From the NCBI RefSeq assembly GCF_029906345.1, contig NZ_JARYGY010000001.1:1-64000 (forward strand): a stretch of 64,000 bases of DNA, in the 5' to 3' direction. The position numbers were made by a program, and so were the translations under genes. Each line of letters starts with the position of its first letter. Position 1 is the first letter of the stretch. This DNA comes from Aquimarina mycalae. GTDB lineage: Bacteria > Bacteroidota > Bacteroidia > Flavobacteriales > Flavobacteriaceae. Below the pieces are notes generated by a model. It did no database searches. It saw nothing but the letters and a program-made list of their open reading frames with translations, and was not told the origin of the DNA. Below, one piece after another: positions 8,885 to 18,362 of the stretch.

Positions 8885-9442
8885 TTAGTATAATGTTTTC
8901 CAATCTTCATCAAGCATTGCAAATTCATAATTATCAGACCATCCTGATTTAAGAGGCAATACCTTACGTTTATGACCTTCTTTAATCATGCCAGACTTTT
9001 CTAATACTCTAATTGAGCCAATATTACCAATTGCACACCCAGCTTCAATTCTATGCAATCCAATTTCTTCAAAACCAAATTTCAAAATTCTCTTTACTGA
9101 TTCAGTAGCATATCCTTTTCCCCAAAAATTTGGGTGCAATTTATACCACATAGAACCTATACTATATTTGGCGTTTCCAATTCTCAATGATATCAAACCA
9201 ATAAAAACGTCATCTTCTAATAAATTTAAAGCAAACACCAATTCCTTTCTCATTTTACGATTGTCTATCCATTCATTTAGATATACACTAGTAACTTCTT
9301 TATTCGTTGGAATACCTAGCGCATTATATTTGTCTACTTCAGGAATTGAAAGTAGTTGATGAACTTCAGAAAGATCTGACAATTCTACACCTCTAAGTAA
9401 TAATCGATCACTATGTAATTCTAAGGCTTTCAATTCAAACAT
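8885..9442 (-). CDS. GNAT family N-acetyltransferase (RimJ/RimL-like)
   Basis: A 185-residue GNAT enzyme that transfers acetyl from acetyl-CoA to an amine. The acetyl-CoA pyrophosphate-binding signature is NFWGKGYATESV, followed by the typical AGCAIGNIGSIRVLEKSGM and the terminal YEFAMLDEDW. The start LELHSDRLLLRG is typical of RimJ/RimL-type ribosomal or small-molecule acetyltransferases. The substrate is not predictable. It converges on the lipoprotein gene with a 10-base gap. Confidence 0.9.
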   Translation of the reverse strand: MFELKALELHSDRLLLRGVELSDLSEVHQLLSIPEVDKYNALGIPTNKEVTSVYLNEWIDNRKMRKELVFALNLLEDDVFIGLISLRIGNAKYSIGSMWYKLHPNFWGKGYATESVKRILKFGFEEIGLHRIEAGCAIGNIGSIRVLEKSGMIKEGHKRKVLPLKSGWSDNYEFAMLDEDWKTLY

Positions 9443-9760
9443 TATTTGATTATTAATTAATAATACAAGTATACTTCCTTAATCTCAGAGTTTCTTTAAA
9501 AAATTTCTTAAAAATTATCAACAATAACACACTTAAACCATAACTTTAACCTTTTATCGATAAAAACAGCAGCAACAAGTCGTAACCAATAAAAAACAGT
9601 AGTATAAAACTTACTTTTTAACAATTTAACAGCTTCTAATAAACGTTTTCAACTGATTAATAACCTTTTACATCCTTTATTATTATTAATTTAGACAAAG
9701 AATTTATCCTGACAATTAGTATAAATCCTTTTCTATTAACCCCAAATACTTACATTATAT
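9443..9760. other. 318-bp intergenic region with putative leader of the 99-aa exported protein
   Basis: No open frame or clear terminator is seen. The right half carries TTAATTTAGA (about 9686-9695) and TTAACCCCAAA (9737-9747) before the ATG at 9761. Both elements recur in the same order before the gene at 10498, suggesting shared control. The -33 box is not clear. Confidence 0.4.
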
Positions 9761-10060
9761 ATGAAAGCCGCCCCAGCTTGTCTTATGTTAATAACACTAT
9801 TATCGTCCAGTTTACTTTTTTCACAAGAAAACATTTCTAAAGAAAACACTGTAAAACAGATTACCAAAATTGTAGTTCCCGCAAAAAATAAAGATTCTAA
9901 TCAGCAGATCTCGAAAACTACACATTATAATAAAATAGCAAATGTTTCTTTACCTGAAAACTCGAATGTCTCAAAAGTACAACAGGTAACTACAAAAAGG
10001 AAAGCTATCATGGAAGTATCTACATCAACGGTTCCTAGAACTACTTTAGATTTCTTCTAA
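9761..10060 (+). CDS. Small exported protein of unknown function
   Basis: A 99-residue protein with a clear signal peptide (MKAAPACLMLITLLSSSLLF then SQ). The mature part of about 77 residues is rich in Ser, Thr, Lys and Val, has no Cys and no recognisable domain, and ends VPRTTLDFF. It has its own hairpin terminator and a 318-base upstream region. I do not recognise the family. The shared upstream motif with the next gene suggests co-regulation. Confidence 0.6.
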   Translation: MKAAPACLMLITLLSSSLLFSQENISKENTVKQITKIVVPAKNKDSNQQISKTTHYNKIANVSLPENSNVSKVQQVTTKRKAIMEVSTSTVPRTTLDFF

Positions 10061-10104
10061 CATATAATACATTTTGGAAACATAGATTTATGTTTTTGAA
10101 TTTG

Positions 10105-10143
10105 GAAAGCTCTTGATAATTGCATCTTATATCAAGGGCTTTT
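10105..10143 (+). terminator. Hairpin terminator after the 99-aa protein gene
   Basis: GAAAGCTCTTGATA (from 10105) pairs with TATCAAGGGCTTTTC (to about 10143) with one G-T pair, leaving a short AT loop and ending in a T-rich tail. Confidence 0.75.
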
Positions 10144-10497
10144 CTCATTATAAATGTTTCTAAAACAGATATCTTCATGACATAAAGAAAAGTTTGTCTC
10201 CTAAAAACTCCCATACATTAACTCAATTGCATATTTCATTTTCACTTAGATCAGTAAAAAAAATAATATATTGATTTACAAAACATTAAGTTATTAACAA
10301 TATCAAATAATCACTTTTTAGTTAATTGATAGAAAATACCAATAAACACTAGGTGTCTAAGCCGTAAACAAAAAGCTATCAACAAGATATAAACAAATTA
10401 AAAACAATAAATATCGATTAAATACTTATTTATCATATTTTTTTACTAATTTAGAAGGAAATGACCTACATATTTTTAACCCCAAAATTATTGTAAT
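10144..10497. other. 354-bp intergenic region upstream of the 156-aa exported protein
   Basis: No coding potential is seen. The final 60 bases repeat the arrangement found before position 9761: CTAATTTAGA (about 10446-10455), then TTTAACCCCAAA (about 10475-10486), then the ATG at 10498. Confidence 0.4.
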
Positions 10498-10968
10498 ATG
10501 ATAAAAAAATACATACCCCAATTATTACTTGTACTACTACTATCAAATTTTTTAAATGCCCAGACCCATACAGACCAGGAATTACCTAGTACAATACATG
10601 CTGATCTGACTTTAACAAAAAACACTACCTATATTGTAACTAATGATATCCAGTTATCGAATGGTGCTATTCTTAATATAGAAGAAGGTGTAACATTAAA
10701 AAGTATAAACAAAACTACGGTAACTATTATTATTAATGGTGGTTCTAAGGTTATCGCTTCAGGTTCTTATGATAACCCAATAAAGCCAGCTACCAAACTA
10801 ATTACTAAAGATCAACCAATAATTGTTATGAAATCATCTTCTGCAGAAGATAAACATAATTTAGACGCTAATTCTTTTTATTATAAAACTATCGAGAACC
10901 CTACATTATTAATGAGCCCTGAACCAGTAACTAACACTGTAGTAAGTAGCGTAGATCCAGACTTCTAA
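10498..10968 (+). CDS. Small exported protein with a single beta-helix-like segment
   Basis: A 156-residue protein with signal peptide MIKKYIPQLLLVLLLSNFLN-AQ. Residues about 40-95 (TYIVTNDIQLSNGAILNIEE, then GVTLKS and GGSKVIASGSYDNPIK) match the start of right-handed beta-helix surface proteins of Bacteroidetes, in which such coils normally repeat for hundreds of residues. Here only two or three coils remain and no T9SS sorting domain follows, so it is either a minimal stand-alone protein or a decayed relic. The end SSVDPDF resembles the acidic-aromatic end of the preceding small protein. Confidence 0.6.
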   Translation: MIKKYIPQLLLVLLLSNFLNAQTHTDQELPSTIHADLTLTKNTTYIVTNDIQLSNGAILNIEEGVTLKSINKTTVTIIINGGSKVIASGSYDNPIKPATKLITKDQPIIVMKSSSAEDKHNLDANSFYYKTIENPTLLMSPEPVTNTVVSSVDPDF

Positions 10969-10992
10969 AAAAACAACAATAACTTATCTAAC

Positions 10993-11034
10993 AGCTCCTT
11001 AAAATCGAATTACATCTTTTTTAAGGAGTTTTTT
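10993..11034 (+). terminator. Hairpin terminator after the 156-aa protein gene
   Basis: CTCCTTAAAA (from 10995) pairs with TTTTAAGGAG (to 11028), followed by TTTTTT. It points only toward the plus strand. Confidence 0.8.
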
Positions 11035-11038
11035 ACTT

Positions 11039-14000
11039 TTAAAAGCTTAATCCAAGGCCAAAAGTAAATCGCAAACCATCTTCACTACTAAACAAATTAA
11101 ATTGACCCGCAATTGCATCCACCGCATTAATCCATAGACCTCCTCCAATCGAGTCGTGCCAGTTATCCGCATCTTCTCCTTCAAACCATACTCTCCCTAT
11201 ATCGTATCCTCCATAAACTCCTAATTGTAATGGTAATAACCCAGTTTTAAATTTATTAAAACTATACCTAAGGTCTGTGCTAAAGGCTAATGCTTTATCT
11301 CCTGTAAAACGTTCTTCTCTAAATCCTCTTAAACTATTAATTCCTCCTAATGTTGCCGCCTGATAAAACTCAAAACTATCTCCAATAATAAATTCTCCTT
11401 GTACATCCGTTTTTAATACTAGTTTACGGTTTTTAGTAATTGCATTATAAAACCCAAGCTTTGGATTTATATAACCAAAAACTCTATCAGAATCATCCAG
11501 ATTCATTTTAGATCCACCTTGCAATCTAAATAACATTCCTCTAGTTGGATTTACACTATTATCAAAACTCTTATACTCATAGTTCACATCTACTCCTGCA
11601 AAAAACTTTCTTTCAAAAAAATCAGGATCGGCAGTTACTAAACCAAGACCTGAAGTTATAAACCTTCCAGCAGAATCCTGAACTTCTACTCCTTCATATG
11701 ATCCAGTAATAGAAAATTCACTTCCATAAAATCCTTTTTTAGCAATCCCCAAGTTCAATCCCCAAATTCCTGTCTTAACTCTATTATAATCTAAACCAAG
11801 ATTGTCATCAAGATTTATCGTATTGTTTCCAAAACCGAAAAAGTTTTGTGCAAAATTCTCACTTGTATATATACCGCCGATCTGTAATTTCCAATCTCCA
11901 ACGGCATTTACAAATTCTCCTTTATAGGATACATCATAACCTTCAGTAGCAAAATAATAGGCAGCTTTTATGGTATGTTTGCTTTGATAAGGGCTATTAT
12001 TAAATCCTCTAACAGTATAAACATCAGTAATATTTATATTGACTCCATCATCAGGATTAAATCCTATTAGCGGAGTTAAGGTATTTGTTTTATCGATATA
12101 CTTATTATAATCATAAGTATTATGATTGTAGTTATTACTAAAGATAAACTTCGCTCCACTTTTCTTCTTTACGGTATTAGGTTTTGATTTATGATCGTAC
12201 ACTCTAACCTGTCTACCGTTTTCTATTGTATATACATCATTATTTTGTCCTCCCACAATTCTTGTGCATATAGGATTACTTCCTTTCCCAGTAACAACAA
12301 ATTGATCATCATCATCCAATCCATATATCCATATCTCTTTAGTTTCTTTTGAAGAAATAGTTCTTTCATAAAATGGCTTTTGAGGAGATCCATCTTTTAT
12401 TCTAGAAATCTTCACAGTGGTTTGATTATCTTTTCTTATAATTTCAAACAGATCATCTTTATCAGTTCCTCTTATAATTACTTGCTTAGAAAGATATTTG
12501 TAATACCTTCCTGCGATATCTTCAACATCGTCCCTTCTCTTTCTTAGATATTTTTTAATTCTTTCGACCGTTTCATCCTGTAATTCTATAGGCAAATTTC
12601 TAAAAGCTTCATCTATGGCTTGATCACTAAGGTTTTCTTTAATGTATTTTGCTTGTTCCAGCCATACTTTTCTATCAGAATTTTGAGCAAACGTTCTATC
12701 CAAACGTATACCAGCCTCATTAATCCATCTTATATTTTTCAACTCTTCATCATATACCTGAAACTTTCTTGTTATAGGGACGATGAATTTTATTACATCT
12801 AAAAGTCCTCCATCATAATTAGAAAAAACCTGATCACGATCCTTAGGTATTGGTCGATATACTTTTCCTTGATCGGTATCAAAACGGGACCATCTCCATT
12901 GATCAGAATGTCTATCCCAATCTCCTAAGATCATATCAAATAATCTGGTTCGAATATAATGTGGTTCATCCATCTGATATTCTTCATCCTTTCTAAGGTT
13001 TTTAAGCAGATCATCTGTCCCTTCGATATCATCTGCGCTCCCAAAAGATGCCACATCTTTATGTTCTTTACCTGGACGTTCCTCCAGAAAATACATCTCG
13101 CCTCCAAAATCTTTGTTATATGCACCTAGTGCCGCATGTTTAGGGATATAATATACTTTAGAATTGGCGTGGTATACATTAATAGCATCAGCCAATCCGC
13201 CTACGACTAAAAACGCATATGGATAACTAGAGGTATAAAAATCAGAGAGTAATTCTTCGGTAAAAGTATCATCAAAACCATTTTCTAAATAGGTATCTTT
13301 AAATGCTCCTTTTTGCAAAAACTGTGTGACACTTTTTCTCATAGCTCTAAGGCTATAGCGTTTTCCGTTTTTATCGATTAATCGCAGAGATCTGGTTACC
13401 TGGCCTCCTCCTCTTCTATCAATCGTAAAACCTCCCATCAACGTATCCAAAGTAGCGATCGGAATTTTGATATCTGTACTATATACATCTCTATAATGAT
13501 CTCCCCATAAAGATTTAAAAAAACCAGATTTTGTGGTTTCTTCTTTACTATAAATAGCGGCAGAGATTTCGTTATCAAAAGAATTACTTAAATCACCTAT
13601 TGGGTATTCTTCCGGTTTTGTATGAACCCCTTTTTGATATACCAATGTTGCAGTTCCTTTTTCGTCTCCATAAAAACGTACATTAGATGAACCATCAGTA
13701 TATACATCTAATATCGCAAAACCTTGTTTAGGATATGATAACAATCCATCTTTACCTAAAGAGGCTGGAGAAACTTTTGCACCAGATCCCGAAACAATTT
13801 GTTTTAACCCATCACTATCTATATACTGTAAAGAATGTTCATGTCCAGAAGCAAAAATTACGCGCTCACTATCTCGTGAAATTGTAGACAACCTTCGCAT
13901 TAATTTGTTATAACTTTCATTATATCTATCTTGAGGAGTTACACCTCCTTGCGAACGAATTTGAGTCACAAGTGAACCTAAAATTGGCAGTGGAATTTTC

Positions 14001-14743
14001 TTTTTAGATGGAAAAATATGATTCTTAAAATTATACTTTCCTCCATGTGGCCCATTCGTAAACATAGGGTGATGCATGGTTACAAGTACAGTTTTTCCAT
14101 TATGTTTTTTAAGTTCTCCTTCTATCTCACTTAAGAATTTATCTCTGGTTTTGATTTCACAATTATCATTAATCGTTGGGTTTTTGTTCCAGTCTGCCAA
14201 ATACCATTGCGTATCCAAAATAATTAACTGTATTTTATCACTTACTTCTATACTTTCAATAGGGCAGCCTTTTGATGGTAAAAAAGATTTTTTATTTTTT
14301 AATTTCTTTGTCACATACTTTTCCTCTCTCTTTAATCCTTTTACTCCATCGTTATACCAATCATGGTTACCAGGAATAAATATCACTTCTCCATCAAAAT
14401 CAGTTGTTGCATTGATTTGAGCATCAATCCTATGTTCTGACAACGCTCTTTCTGAGGATTCTTTGCTCGGCATTCCTTTTTGATAAATATTATCTCCCAG
14501 ATATAGCAGATAATCTCCTTTTGTGTCCTCTTTTGCTAATACTTGTTTCAATACATCTAATCCAACAGTACTTTCATTCATGTTAGCATTACCTGCATCA
14601 CCTATAAGGTAGAAGCTTTTTTCTATCTCTTTATCTGGTAATGTATCAGAGAAATTTTCGTCTAAATATTGAGGAGTGTAGGTTGCACATGAGTTAAATA
14701 ACAAAATGCATATTACTGAGAAAGCAAGGATATTTTTATTCAT
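11039..14743 (-). CDS. Metallophosphoesterase / kinase-like / Omp85-type barrel lipoprotein
   Basis: A 1234-residue lipoprotein. I chose the ATG at 14743, four codons inside the longest frame, because it gives a clean signal MNKNILAFSVICILLFNSC with lipid Cys19. Residues about 45-360 are a calcineurin-like phosphoesterase with GDAGN (48-52), GDNIY, GNHDW (125-129), HHPMF and GHEHS (300-304) metal motifs. The C-terminal third (from about 895) consists of amphipathic strands ending in FGLGLSF, typical of a BamA/TamA-type 16-strand outer-membrane barrel. Between them, residues about 440-750 contain GDWDRHSDQW (607-616) and IPKDRDQVF (632-640), which resemble the catalytic and metal loops of FAM20/CotH/HipA-type kinases; that part is inference. 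The gene stands alone, divergent from the HD-PycTM gene. Confidence 0.85.
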   Translation of the reverse strand: MNKNILAFSVICILLFNSCATYTPQYLDENFSDTLPDKEIEKSFYLIGDAGNANMNESTVGLDVLKQVLAKEDTKGDYLLYLGDNIYQKGMPSKESSERALSEHRIDAQINATTDFDGEVIFIPGNHDWYNDGVKGLKREEKYVTKKLKNKKSFLPSKGCPIESIEVSDKIQLIILDTQWYLADWNKNPTINDNCEIKTRDKFLSEIEGELKKHNGKTVLVTMHHPMFTNGPHGGKYNFKNHIFPSKKKIPLPILGSLVTQIRSQGGVTPQDRYNESYNKLMRRLSTISRDSERVIFASGHEHSLQYIDSDGLKQIVSGSGAKVSPASLGKDGLLSYPKQGFAILDVYTDGSSNVRFYGDEKGTATLVYQKGVHTKPEEYPIGDLSNSFDNEISAAIYSKEETTKSGFFKSLWGDHYRDVYSTDIKIPIATLDTLMGGFTIDRRGGGQVTRSLRLIDKNGKRYSLRAMRKSVTQFLQKGAFKDTYLENGFDDTFTEELLSDFYTSSYPYAFLVVGGLADAINVYHANSKVYYIPKHAALGAYNKDFGGEMYFLEERPGKEHKDVASFGSADDIEGTDDLLKNLRKDEEYQMDEPHYIRTRLFDMILGDWDRHSDQWRWSRFDTDQGKVYRPIPKDRDQVFSNYDGGLLDVIKFIVPITRKFQVYDEELKNIRWINEAGIRLDRTFAQNSDRKVWLEQAKYIKENLSDQAIDEAFRNLPIELQDETVERIKKYLRKRRDDVEDIAGRYYKYLSKQVIIRGTDKDDLFEIIRKDNQTTVKISRIKDGSPQKPFYERTISSKETKEIWIYGLDDDDQFVVTGKGSNPICTRIVGGQNNDVYTIENGRQVRVYDHKSKPNTVKKKSGAKFIFSNNYNHNTYDYNKYIDKTNTLTPLIGFNPDDGVNINITDVYTVRGFNNSPYQSKHTIKAAYYFATEGYDVSYKGEFVNAVGDWKLQIGGIYTSENFAQNFFGFGNNTINLDDNLGLDYNRVKTGIWGLNLGIAKKGFYGSEFSITGSYEGVEVQDSAGRFITSGLGLVTADPDFFERKFFAGVDVNYEYKSFDNSVNPTRGMLFRLQGGSKMNLDDSDRVFGYINPKLGFYNAITKNRKLVLKTDVQGEFIIGDSFEFYQAATLGGINSLRGFREERFTGDKALAFSTDLRYSFNKFKTGLLPLQLGVYGGYDIGRVWFEGEDADNWHDSIGGGLWINAVDAIAGQFNLFSSEDGLRFTFGLGLSF

Positions 14744-14796
14744 AAAGGAGTACATTCACTTTTTTTTAATTATTTTGGTTACTGAAAAATTACAAT

Positions 14797-15972
14797 ATGG
14801 ATACCCTAGTCGAAAAAACTGATAATTTCGTTTCTGATTTGTTTACAAAAAAACTTCCAGAAACCTGTATCTATCATAATTATACTCATACCAAAAGAGT
14901 ATTTAAAAGTACAAAAGAAATTATTGACAATACTACTATTTCTGAAGAAGATGCACAAGTATTATTATTGACCGCCTTGCTTCATGATACTGGGTACTCA
15001 GAAAGTTTTGATGATCATGAAGAACACAGCGTACGTATTTCTGAAGCCTTCCTGAAAAGCCAAAACGTCTCTGACGAAACTGTTTCGAAAGTTTCTACAT
15101 TAATTATGGCAACTAAAATGGAACACGAGCCGATAAATCAATTAGAAAAAATTATTAGAGATGCAGATGCTTCACATTTAGCTAAAGGATATTTTAAAGA
15201 AACTAGCGAATTCTTAAGACAAGAATTTAAACTAAACAATGTAAAAGATTACAATAGTTCTGAATGGTTAAAAATCAATATTGATTTCTTACAAAACAAA
15301 CATAAATTTTATACAGAATATGCCTTAAAAAAATGGCAACCTAAAAAGGAGAAGCATCTTTTGGAAATATTAAATGAACAAGCAGAGCTAAAGAAAAAAA
15401 AGAAAAAAGAAAAGCTTAAAAAGTTAGTAAAAGAAGAAAGCCCAGAAAAAGGGATTCAAACTTTATTCAGAGTTACATTAAGAAATCACTTAAAATTAAG
15501 TGATATCGCTGACACCAAAGCAAATATTCTATTATCGGTAAATGCGATTATTATTTCGTTAGCATTATCTAATTTAATTCCTAAACTGGACAACCCTTCT
15601 AATCAATACCTAATTATCCCGACATTAATATTCATTATTTTTAGTATTGCATCGATGTTATTATCGGTTTTAGCTACCAGACCTAATGTAACTGGTGGTG
15701 AGTTTACGCGTAAAGAAATTGAAGAGAAAAAAGTAAACTTATTGTTTTTTGGTAATTTCCATAAAATGCCTCTTGACGAATACAAATGGGCAATGCATGA
15801 GCTTATGGATGATAAGGATTATATCTATGACACCATGATCAAAGATTTATATTTTTTAGGCAAAGTACTTCATAGAAAATACAAAATATTGCGTATTACC
15901 TATACTGTATTTATGATAGGCTTTATTACCTCTTCTATTTCTTTTGTAATAGCATTTAACACCTTACAGTAA
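14797..15972 (+). CDS. HD-domain phosphohydrolase fused to a Pycsar effector (PycTM) membrane domain
   Basis: A 391-residue fusion. Residues about 20-130 are an HD phosphohydrolase with YHNYTHT (His27, His31), LLHDTGY (His63-Asp64), DDHEEHS and RDADASH metal ligands. A lysine-rich linker (195-215) leads to residues about 220-391, with FRVTLRNHLKLSDIADTKAN followed by ILLSVNAIIIS and three predicted membrane helices (about 243-262, 272-292, 367-387). That pattern is the PycTM (formerly DUF5706) domain, the membrane-damaging effector of Pycsar phage defence. No cytidylate or uridylate cyclase gene is adjacent. The HD part could hydrolyse a nucleotide that controls the membrane part; this is inference. 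Confidence 0.88.
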   Translation: MDTLVEKTDNFVSDLFTKKLPETCIYHNYTHTKRVFKSTKEIIDNTTISEEDAQVLLLTALLHDTGYSESFDDHEEHSVRISEAFLKSQNVSDETVSKVSTLIMATKMEHEPINQLEKIIRDADASHLAKGYFKETSEFLRQEFKLNNVKDYNSSEWLKINIDFLQNKHKFYTEYALKKWQPKKEKHLLEILNEQAELKKKKKKEKLKKLVKEESPEKGIQTLFRVTLRNHLKLSDIADTKANILLSVNAIIISLALSNLIPKLDNPSNQYLIIPTLIFIIFSIASMLLSVLATRPNVTGGEFTRKEIEEKKVNLLFFGNFHKMPLDEYKWAMHELMDDKDYIYDTMIKDLYFLGKVLHRKYKILRITYTVFMIGFITSSISFVIAFNTLQ

Positions 15973-15995
15973 ATCAACAATTATAATCTTGATTA

Positions 15996-18362
15996 CTACT
16001 TACTAATTTCTTTCATAAGATCTTCGTAGGTATAATACTCTTTGTCTTCTTTGTTTCTACTGTATAGGATATTTACCCTAAGGGCTTTTAAACCAGTAAC
16101 TCCTTGTAAATCTTCTAACTCAACTATTTCAATATCCTTTTCTAAGTAGTTTTTAGATTGTAGGAAATTTATATATTTTATATATTCTATCTCATCATTC
16201 CTTTGAGAATATACAACTACTAATTTACCTTTCTCTGTGATACGTTGATTTGTGCCTTTAATATATGCTTTGTCTACGCGTTTCTTTACTACCTCATATC
16301 TAGCATTATAAGTACCATCGACATCAAAACGCTTTTCATCCATTCTAAATCTAACGGATAACGAAGCGTTAAAAACCAATACCATAGACGCTACATCCAA
16401 TGCTACTGGAAGGTCTTTTTTAAGTTGGTAATATTCATTCTCCATCTCGCACATAACCTGTAATTGCCATAATCTAAGGTTATACAAATAGATCTTGTTA
16501 AAGCTGTTTTTCTTGGTAATAGATTCTCCTATATACAAATTATGCTCTACACCATCTGTTTTAAACCTTTCGAAATAGTGTGGATACATCTTCTGTGCCT
16601 CTTCTTGTTTTTTATCTAATAAAGAAGCCATCTTTTTGTTGATTAACATTACAGATTCGTCATAAGCTTTCCTATACTTATAGACCATCTTTATGTTATT
16701 ATCTAGTTTCTGATTATAAGCTTCAACCAATTCCTTTAGTTCTACATTTTTTCTTCTTAAATGTTTAAATAAAGGCGTAATATCTTTCTTGATAAAATTA
16801 AGAATCTTTTGCTCGCTATCTACTTGTAATTGCTCATTAATAAGATTTATAAAATCATCAATTCTATATTTTATTTGCTCGTATATAGGTAACCTTTCTT
16901 GTTCAATAACCTTTTCTATAACTTTGGCTATTGCCGTTAGTTGCACAACTAAGTCTTTCTGGACTGAACTATTTCTAGCATCAGAAGATCCTTTTATATC
17001 TATTTGTCCAAACAATGGATACACATCTTCAAATACAACTTCTCTATAAGATACTGGATTTTCTTCAACTTTAGCACGCATAAAACGTTTTGCTTCTTGT
17101 CTGAATTTCCAATAAACACTAGGATGAATACTTGTACATTCTTGCTGAATAACTAATTCTAACTCATCTTCAGCTTTAGCTTTAGATCTTAAAACAGAAT
17201 CTACCAAATATGGCATTACATCCTGTAATTTATTAGCATTGATACTATTTAACTCATGTATATTAGGAGATACTATTTCTAGAACTCCTAGTAATTTCCC
17301 CTGATCTTCAATAGGTGCTATAATTGCACTATTTATATTTTGTTTTACCAGGTTTTTATACATTTTCTCATCTGGAGTAGATTTCTGATATTTCTTAACA
17401 TCAGAAATCGCAAAATACTTTGATTCTTTAAACAGATAATAATATGTTCCCTTGCATAAAGCTGCTTCGCACGAATCAGAATATTGATCAAATAATATAT
17501 AGCTGTCAATGCTTTTAAAAGGTACTCTTTCAAAAACTTCATCCTCCTCATTATAATTAGAAAATCCAACCATGATCTCAGGAAGGTTGAATATTGCTCT
17601 AAATATATTCTGGAAGTTTTCTATAAAATTACCTCTAGTTTTATCATACCTTAATAAACTCGTCTTAAATTCAGACAAGGAAACGTCTGTGGTAACATCA
17701 AACATATTAGCTATCACGATACCTTTAAAAATCCAGCTGTTAGAAGGAAATTTTTCCTTCCATATTGCCACGTTATCAAAATTATCTAACAACTCGGCAA
17801 CATCTTCCTCTGTAATATCCTTAGCTGCATCTGTCTTAATTATCTCAATAAAATCACCATTATACAAAATCCTATAATGGCGCATTATTCCAGCTGCATC
17901 GGGTATATCATAAAAAAATGGTCTTCTGAAATCAATCTTATAACCATAGTACTGACTCAAAATAATACTACATCCCATAATGAAGTAGTGATCATCATCA
18001 AGATTTTTAATCTGAGGTTCAAAATTAGTTCCAGCAGCAGTTATGATATTTTTATAACGTTGTGTAGATTTTAAAACTGTATTATTAAAAGGAATTGTGG
18101 CTATTTTTATTTCGTTTTTCTGTAAAATTTGAGAAAAAGAATCTTCTAGAACATATTCGATTTGTGGTAACAATTCTTTCACTCTTTCTTCAGAAGTAAT
18201 GCCATCTTCTAATTCTGGATATTCTTTAGCAATCTTTAAAATACTTTTGGCACGTTCCCGAAGTAATTCATTATCACTATTAAGAAACTCTCTGTACTGA
18301 TCAAAGAACAAAGAAAAACTTATTCGAATATCTAAAGGAAAATCATGCTCCAGCACCTTCAT
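15996..18362 (-). CDS. Large GAF-domain protein conserved in Flavobacteriia
   Basis: A 788-residue cytosolic protein counted from the ATG at 18362 (MKVLEHDFPLDIRISF). The frame could begin 27 bases earlier at a TTG, but the ATG gives the conventional N-terminus. Residues about 290-400 form a GAF sensor domain (ALCKGTYYYLFKESKYFAIS, APIEDQGKLLGVLEIVSPN). The C-terminal 350 residues are largely helical and charged with no catalytic motif I recognise. Such proteins are annotated only as GAF domain-containing. It converges on the HD-PycTM gene with a 23-base gap and no clear terminator. The ligand and output are unknown. Confidence 0.8.
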   Translation of the reverse strand: MKVLEHDFPLDIRISFSLFFDQYREFLNSDNELLRERAKSILKIAKEYPELEDGITSEERVKELLPQIEYVLEDSFSQILQKNEIKIATIPFNNTVLKSTQRYKNIITAAGTNFEPQIKNLDDDHYFIMGCSIILSQYYGYKIDFRRPFFYDIPDAAGIMRHYRILYNGDFIEIIKTDAAKDITEEDVAELLDNFDNVAIWKEKFPSNSWIFKGIVIANMFDVTTDVSLSEFKTSLLRYDKTRGNFIENFQNIFRAIFNLPEIMVGFSNYNEEDEVFERVPFKSIDSYILFDQYSDSCEAALCKGTYYYLFKESKYFAISDVKKYQKSTPDEKMYKNLVKQNINSAIIAPIEDQGKLLGVLEIVSPNIHELNSINANKLQDVMPYLVDSVLRSKAKAEDELELVIQQECTSIHPSVYWKFRQEAKRFMRAKVEENPVSYREVVFEDVYPLFGQIDIKGSSDARNSSVQKDLVVQLTAIAKVIEKVIEQERLPIYEQIKYRIDDFINLINEQLQVDSEQKILNFIKKDITPLFKHLRRKNVELKELVEAYNQKLDNNIKMVYKYRKAYDESVMLINKKMASLLDKKQEEAQKMYPHYFERFKTDGVEHNLYIGESITKKNSFNKIYLYNLRLWQLQVMCEMENEYYQLKKDLPVALDVASMVLVFNASLSVRFRMDEKRFDVDGTYNARYEVVKKRVDKAYIKGTNQRITEKGKLVVVYSQRNDEIEYIKYINFLQSKNYLEKDIEIVELEDLQGVTGLKALRVNILYSRNKEDKEYYTYEDLMKEISK

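Noticed and set aside
14797-18362. A complete Pycsar defence system at the HD-PycTM gene
   Set aside because: No adenylate/guanylate-cyclase-like (PycC) gene is next to it; the convergent GAF protein is not a cyclase.
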